Positions 21,148-24,424 of a stretch of 24,424 nt of DNA are shown one piece after another. The translations under genes and the position numbers were made by a program. The DNA lies in the NCBI GenBank assembly GCA_022722495.1, contig JAIJLI010000011.1, positions 1-24,424 on the forward strand. Direction: 5' to 3'. The stretch is from Dialister sp. GTDB lineage: Bacteria > Bacillota > Negativicutes > Veillonellales > Dialisteraceae. The notes beneath the pieces were generated by a model that worked only from the letters and a program-made list of their open reading frames with translations, did no database searches and was not told the DNA's origin. Within the stretch, counting starts at the first letter, position 1. Each line of letters begins with the position of its first letter.

Positions 21148-21624
21148 TTACGTGCTCTTTCCGGTCGTCTCATCGTACATATAACAGCTCACGGAATACG
21201 AGTACGGGAGTTCTGCAAAGTGCGACAGGTAATTAAAAAATGATACATCGCTCTTAGTAAGTACCAAGTTGAGCTCCGCATGAACAGAGTTTTCCGGCTT
21301 TTCTTTTTTTTCATTGGTGGCATACACCTGCACGCCAGCAGCATCCGGCACATACAGATGCGTGATGACCTTCTGCTCTTTCAAAATTTGATTGTATTTG
21401 GCAGCGATGACCTGGTAATTATCTGTTCTCGGCTGTGAAGGATCTGTGCTTTCTGTATAACGCCCCACCACAGCCGCTTCGCGCGCCGCATTTCTCACGA
21501 TGCCCTGCACGGTCTGGTAATCCCCGAACATGAAGCCGCAATAGATGATCCCGCAGAGAACGAGGAGAAAGATCGGCAGCAGCAGTGCAAATTCGACGAT
21601 ATCCTGCCCTTTTTGTCGTTTCAT
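21148..21624 (-). CDS. tadE: TadE-like pseudopilin
   Basis: A 158-residue protein with the TadE signature at its N-terminus: MKRQKGQDIVEFALLLPIFL. A basic leader ends in Gly6; cleavage after it would leave Glu11 at mature position 5, as in type IV-like pilins, followed by one hydrophobic helix (about 9-33) and the conserved NAAREAAVVGR segment (45-55). The periplasmic part is beta-type with one Cys near the end (VSCYMYDET). TadE-type pseudopilins are needed for Tad pilus assembly and are processed by the TadV peptidase, which is not in this window. The ATG at 21624 has AAAGGAG about 12 nt upstream. It is directly upstream of cpaF and probably co-transcribed. Confidence 0.88.
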   Translation of the reverse strand: MKRQKGQDIVEFALLLPIFLLVLCGIIYCGFMFGDYQTVQGIVRNAAREAAVVGRYTESTDPSQPRTDNYQVIAAKYNQILKEQKVITHLYVPDAAGVQVYATNEKKEKPENSVHAELNLVLTKSDVSFFNYLSHFAELPYSYSVSCYMYDETTGKST

Positions 21625-21658
21625 GATGCTTCGTTTCTCCTTTCGCGGGAATGATGAC

Positions 21659-21957
21659 GGGTAGCTAGTGACTGGGGATTAGGGATCGGGGATTAGGAGT
21701 GACTAGTGACTGAAATGCCACCTTCGGGCATCGCCACAATTTATACTTTACGGCGCATTTCGTCATCCTGAGCGGAGTGAAATGTCGGATGTTCGATCAT
21801 GTAAAGGCGAAACAGTGAGAACTGAGTCGAAGGATCTGGCGCCGCACCACCATTTCGCATTTCTCACTTTTCATTCAAACGAGCCTTTCAAACGGAATCA
21901 AAGGACGAGCCGCCCCAAGGGCTAACCCTGAACCCATCAACCTGAACCCGACAACCT
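21659..21957 (+). repeat. Mosaic intergenic repeat, right copy of the direct repeat flanking tadE-cpaF
   Basis: The 333-nt gap between tadB and tadE is almost wholly repeat: GGTAGCT, AGTGACT, GGGGATT, AGGGATC and related heptads (about 21659-21711), the 125-bp block matching 19524-19649 (21725-21850), ACCACCATTTCGC, TTTCTCA units, AAACGAGCCTTTC, ACGAGCCGCCCCAAGGGCTA, and TGAACCC units reaching the tadB stop. No separate promoter is obvious. Confidence 0.88.
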
Positions 21958-22920
21958 CTATACCTTGATATCTACGATCTTATGAATGATGAAGAAGCCT
22001 ATGACTTCCATCACGAGGGCGACACCGATCGCAATCTGACCTATGCGTGTCGTGAGGAGCGGGCGCATATATTCCGGCGACATGATGTACATGAAGAGCC
22101 CCATCGCGATCGGAAGAGCGGCAAGGATCATGCCTGCCATACGCCCCTGCGCGGTCAGTGTCTTGATCTCGCCGCGCAGCCGGATGCGGTCTAAGATGGT
22201 ATCGCGGATGATATCAATGATGTCGGCCAGATTTCCGCCGACCTGCTGCTGGATGAGCACCGCCGTGACGATGAGAGAGAAGTCAGGACTGCCCACACGC
22301 CTGTCCATCTCCGTCAGCGCACGGTCCAAAGGCTTCCCCAGATTCGTCTCGCGAAGGACACGGGCAAATTCCGTGCTGACGGGCGGCTTCATTTCCTTGG
22401 AAATGATCTCGACCGTCTGCAGGAAGGAGAAGCCCGCCCTCAGAGAATTGGAGACCAGCGTCAGGCAGTCAGCCATCTGGTAGAGAAACGCCTTCAGCCG
22501 CTTGTCGATCCGGTATTTCACATAGCCCCACTGGAAAAGGAAAACGAAGAGGGCAAAGAGCAACGCAGCACCGCCCTCCCCTGTGACGAGGAGCACCATG
22601 AGAAAAGCAAGAATGCTCACCCCGAAGGAGATCGCGACCATTTCGAAGCCGAGCAGCGGCAGTCCTGCGCGATGCATCATGAGATCGAGCTTCGAAGCGG
22701 TCTTCCTTCCCCCGACCCTTCGCATGCGCTTGCGGAAGGCAAGGCGGAGCTTCTGCCCGGTCGAGATGCGCTCCTCTTCCGTCTCCTTCCCATCGAGATA
22801 GTCCGCATACTGCTGCAGACGCTCAGACACCACCTGCTTCTTTTTCAGCGCATGACCGAGCAGGAAGAACAGGATGAAAAAGAAAAGAAAGGCGCAAAAC
22901 AGCGAGATGATAAAGATCAT
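21958..22920 (-). CDS. tadB: Tad pilus inner-membrane platform protein TadB
   Basis: A 320-residue polytopic membrane protein with the GspF domain of Tad systems. There is an N-terminal membrane helix (2-23), a basic cytoplasmic region (55-75), two central helices (about 90-131), the cytoplasmic core with QMADCLTLVSNSLRAGFSFL (147-166) and IQQQVGGNLADIIDIIRDTI (222-241), and two C-terminal helices (about 262-313). LDRALTEMDRRVGSPDFSL matches TadB specifically. It partners TadC and CpaF. The ATG at 22920 has AAAGGAG about 10 nt upstream. Its position before tadE-cpaF, rather than between cpaF and tadC, departs from the commonest tad order. Confidence 0.92.
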   Translation of the reverse strand: MIFIISLFCAFLFFFILFFLLGHALKKKQVVSERLQQYADYLDGKETEEERISTGQKLRLAFRKRMRRVGGRKTASKLDLMMHRAGLPLLGFEMVAISFGVSILAFLMVLLVTGEGGAALLFALFVFLFQWGYVKYRIDKRLKAFLYQMADCLTLVSNSLRAGFSFLQTVEIISKEMKPPVSTEFARVLRETNLGKPLDRALTEMDRRVGSPDFSLIVTAVLIQQQVGGNLADIIDIIRDTILDRIRLRGEIKTLTAQGRMAGMILAALPIAMGLFMYIMSPEYMRPLLTTRIGQIAIGVALVMEVIGFFIIHKIVDIKV

Positions 22921-23045
22921 AGATGGTTTGCTCCTTTCTTGGAAATCAGCATTGTACAGTATTTGCCTGGCTGACGCTATGGGAATCTATCCGCCGCCTT
23001 TGGCGCGCCCCCTCTCCAGGAGCCTGCTCAGTTGGGGAAAAATAC

Positions 23046-23090
23046 CTAATCCCTAGCCACTAGTCACCAGCTACTAGTCACCAGTCACTA
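23046..23090 (-). repeat. Heptad array at the cpaE stop
   Basis: On the minus strand TAG is followed by TGACTGG, TGACTAG, TAGCTGG, TGACTAG, TGGCTAG and GGATTAGG. The cpaE stop codon is part of the array. The rest of the 167-nt gap to tadB holds only a small GC-rich hairpin near 22990. Confidence 0.85.
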
Positions 23091-24191
23091 CTTACTAATA
23101 ATCTTCTCTGCGAGTGCATCGACAGCTTTGGCAAAGGGGCTGCCGGGATCCTCGTCTACGACGAGGCGGCCATTGTCAGCCGCCTCCGAGACACGGACAT
23201 ATTCATTCGGGATGATGGCTGCGACAGGATAGCCCAGCTCCTTGGAGAGACGCTCCTTCTCCGCGTCGTCAAACGGCGAGACACGGGTGAAGAGCGGATA
23301 GACGCGCTCCCGGTAGTCGTCCCATGCCTTGAAGATCTCCAGCGCGCGCTTCATATGCATCGTCTCGTAGCCGCCATTGTACATCGCCATCAGGACCGTC
23401 TCATCGGAGAGCTCACACGCCGTCGCGGAAATATCGGAAAATCCCGAAGGCAGATCGATCAGAACGTAGCTGTAGAGACTCCGCGTCATATGGATGAGCT
23501 GCGTCAGCGCATCCAGCGTGACAGACTCCGCAAGATCCGGCTTTGCCGGCCCGCAGAGTATCTGCAGATTCCTTCTGGCATCGATGAAGTACGACTTCAG
23601 CGTCACCGGCGAGAGAAACTTGATATCCCGCACCGCTTCGACCAGGGTCGTTTGCGGATTCAGATTGAAAAAGACCGCCATATCACCGAACTGCAGGTCA
23701 CAGTCAAGGATCGCGACAGGCTCTCCCGTCCTCTTGGCGATGCTCGCGGCGAGATTGGAGATCAATGTCGTCTTGCCGCTCTTTCCCTTCGGGCTGAAGA
23801 AGGAGATCACACGCGCAGACGAGCGCAGCGAGGCGCGGTCCGCATTCCTGACCGCCGCCTGCAGCTCATCCGGCGTGAACGGCTTGATCATATACCCCTG
23901 CGCGCCGCCGCGCAGCAGCCTGGCCTGCGCCTCCGAGTCCCAGCGGCGGGAGAGACAGATGATCAGGGCCTGCCCGCAATTCTTCTTGAGATCGGAAAGC
24001 AGACTGACATTGGGCTCGCAGTCGATATCCAGAAGGATCAGATTCGGACTGAATGCCTGCATCTGCCCCAGAGCATCGCCCGCGGTCTGATACCTCGCCG
24101 ACAGCTCGAAGCCCGGGCTGTTTCTGATCACGCTCGACAGCCGCTCAAGCATCATGCGGTTGTTCTCGATGAGGACTGTACGATAAGACAT
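23088..24191 (-). CDS. cpaE: CpaE/TadZ: receiver-like domain fused to ParA/MinD-type ATPase
   Basis: A 367-residue cytoplasmic protein that places the Tad pilus machine, usually at a pole. Residues 1-118 form a receiver-like domain with Asp55 at the phosphoacceptor site and Lys103 in MIKPF, but the acidic pair is reduced to Glu9-Asn10, so phosphorylation is uncertain. Residues about 126-365 form a MinD/ParA-like domain: a P-loop KGKSGKTT (135-142) that keeps the signature lysine but has KS in place of the usual GG/GV, followed by AILDCDLQFGD (160-170) and VLIDLPSGFSD. The ATG at 24191 has GGAGG 8 nt upstream. It is the first Tad gene in the window; earlier genes (pilin, CpaB, secretin) would lie beyond the right edge. 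Confidence 0.9.
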   Translation of the reverse strand: MSYRTVLIENNRMMLERLSSVIRNSPGFELSARYQTAGDALGQMQAFSPNLILLDIDCEPNVSLLSDLKKNCGQALIICLSRRWDSEAQARLLRGGAQGYMIKPFTPDELQAAVRNADRASLRSSARVISFFSPKGKSGKTTLISNLAASIAKRTGEPVAILDCDLQFGDMAVFFNLNPQTTLVEAVRDIKFLSPVTLKSYFIDARRNLQILCGPAKPDLAESVTLDALTQLIHMTRSLYSYVLIDLPSGFSDISATACELSDETVLMAMYNGGYETMHMKRALEIFKAWDDYRERVYPLFTRVSPFDDAEKERLSKELGYPVAAIIPNEYVRVSEAADNGRLVVDEDPGSPFAKAVDALAEKIISK

Positions 24192-24211
24192 GGAATTCGC
24201 CTCCAGTTAAA

Positions 24212-24424
24212 AGGTTCAACGGGTTCTATGGAAAAAACATCCTCTTGCAAACACCTTGCTTCCCCCTTCGGGTAATGCTATTAAGTTAAGGAAATTGTTA
24301 GCGCCGTAATGTCTTGCTTCCCCCCTCGGGGGAAGTGCCGAAGGCAATATGTGCAAGCGAACTGGATTTTTAGGAGCGTAGCGACGCTAAAATCCAGTGA
24401 GACGCCATTTCGAGCGTAGCGAGA
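24212..24424. repeat. Repeat-rich gap upstream of cpaE
   Basis: It contains GGTTCAACGGGTTCTATGG, two CTTCCCCC-type hairpins (the better one CTTCCCCCCTCGGGGGAAG near 24313-24331), a MITE-like GTTAAGGAAA (about 24285-24294), an inverted repeat ACTGGATTTT...AAAATCCAGT around CGTAGCGACG (24360-24398), and a REP-like CATTTCGAGCGTAGCGAGA at the very edge. No gene is supported. Confidence 0.7.

Overview
The window reads as chromosomal DNA (moderate-to-high GC) of a diderm Firmicute, most likely a Negativicutes/Veillonellales member of the Dialister-Megasphaera kind. The reasons are the mixture of DivIVA, strong AAAGGAG-type ribosome binding sites, a TagO/WecA-type initiating transferase and a Tad pilus locus. 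The genus is inference from protein flavour only. All genes but one (the BI-1 family membrane protein at 4578-5291) are on the minus strand, so the window reads biologically from right to left. No rRNA, tRNA, CRISPR array or complete transposase gene was recognised.

Layout in + coordinates: 1-1455 holds the start of wecB (UDP-GlcNAc 2-epimerase, cut by the window edge) and wecA/tagO (polyprenyl-phosphate GlcNAc-1-P transferase), an envelope-polysaccharide pair. 1586-1757 holds a probable small RNA. 1858-4167 holds a class-I amidotransferase-like C26 hydrolase, a MarR regulator and a small secreted protein. 4578-6800 holds the BI-1 protein and, convergent to it, a beta-lactamase-fold serine hydrolase. 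7183-13074 holds a five-gene peptide-type ABC importer (binding lipoprotein, two permeases, two ATPases) with a promoter and tandem terminator-like hairpins in its leader. 13559-16285 holds DivIVA, a PLP aminotransferase and a YbaK-type deacylase. 16797-24191 holds a Tad (tight adherence / type IVc pilus) assembly locus: cpaE/tadZ, tadB, tadE, cpaF/tadA, tadC, with a four-helix-bundle (S23/IVP family) gene inserted between cpaF and tadC, followed by a DUF192 gene and an unrecognised membrane protein. No Flp pilin, prepilin peptidase or secretin is inside the window.

The most striking content is between the genes. Almost every intergenic gap carries pieces of one mosaic repeat family whose sub-modules keep a fixed order: tandem heptads (consensus RGKGRYT, or GGGTTCA), a GGGAG/CTCCC hairpin, a REP-like palindrome (TTTCGAGCGAAGCGAGAAA type), a GCGGCGC...GCGCCGC hairpin followed by ACCACCATTTC, a TTTCTCA-type heptad run, and a GGGGCGAGCCGCCCC hairpin followed by GGGCTAACCC. 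Copies separate wecA from wecB, separate the ABC-importer genes and separate the tad genes, so units expected to be co-transcribed are peppered with structured DNA. In at least five genes the heptads supply or directly abut the stop codon. A second family, a MITE-like element with long terminal inverted repeats beginning TAAGGAAACRCTGATTCAAT, is intact at 7021-7185 and reduced to solo ends elsewhere. These repeats, the small-RNA candidate, the importer leader and the four-helix-bundle insertion in the Tad locus are the parts worth a second look.
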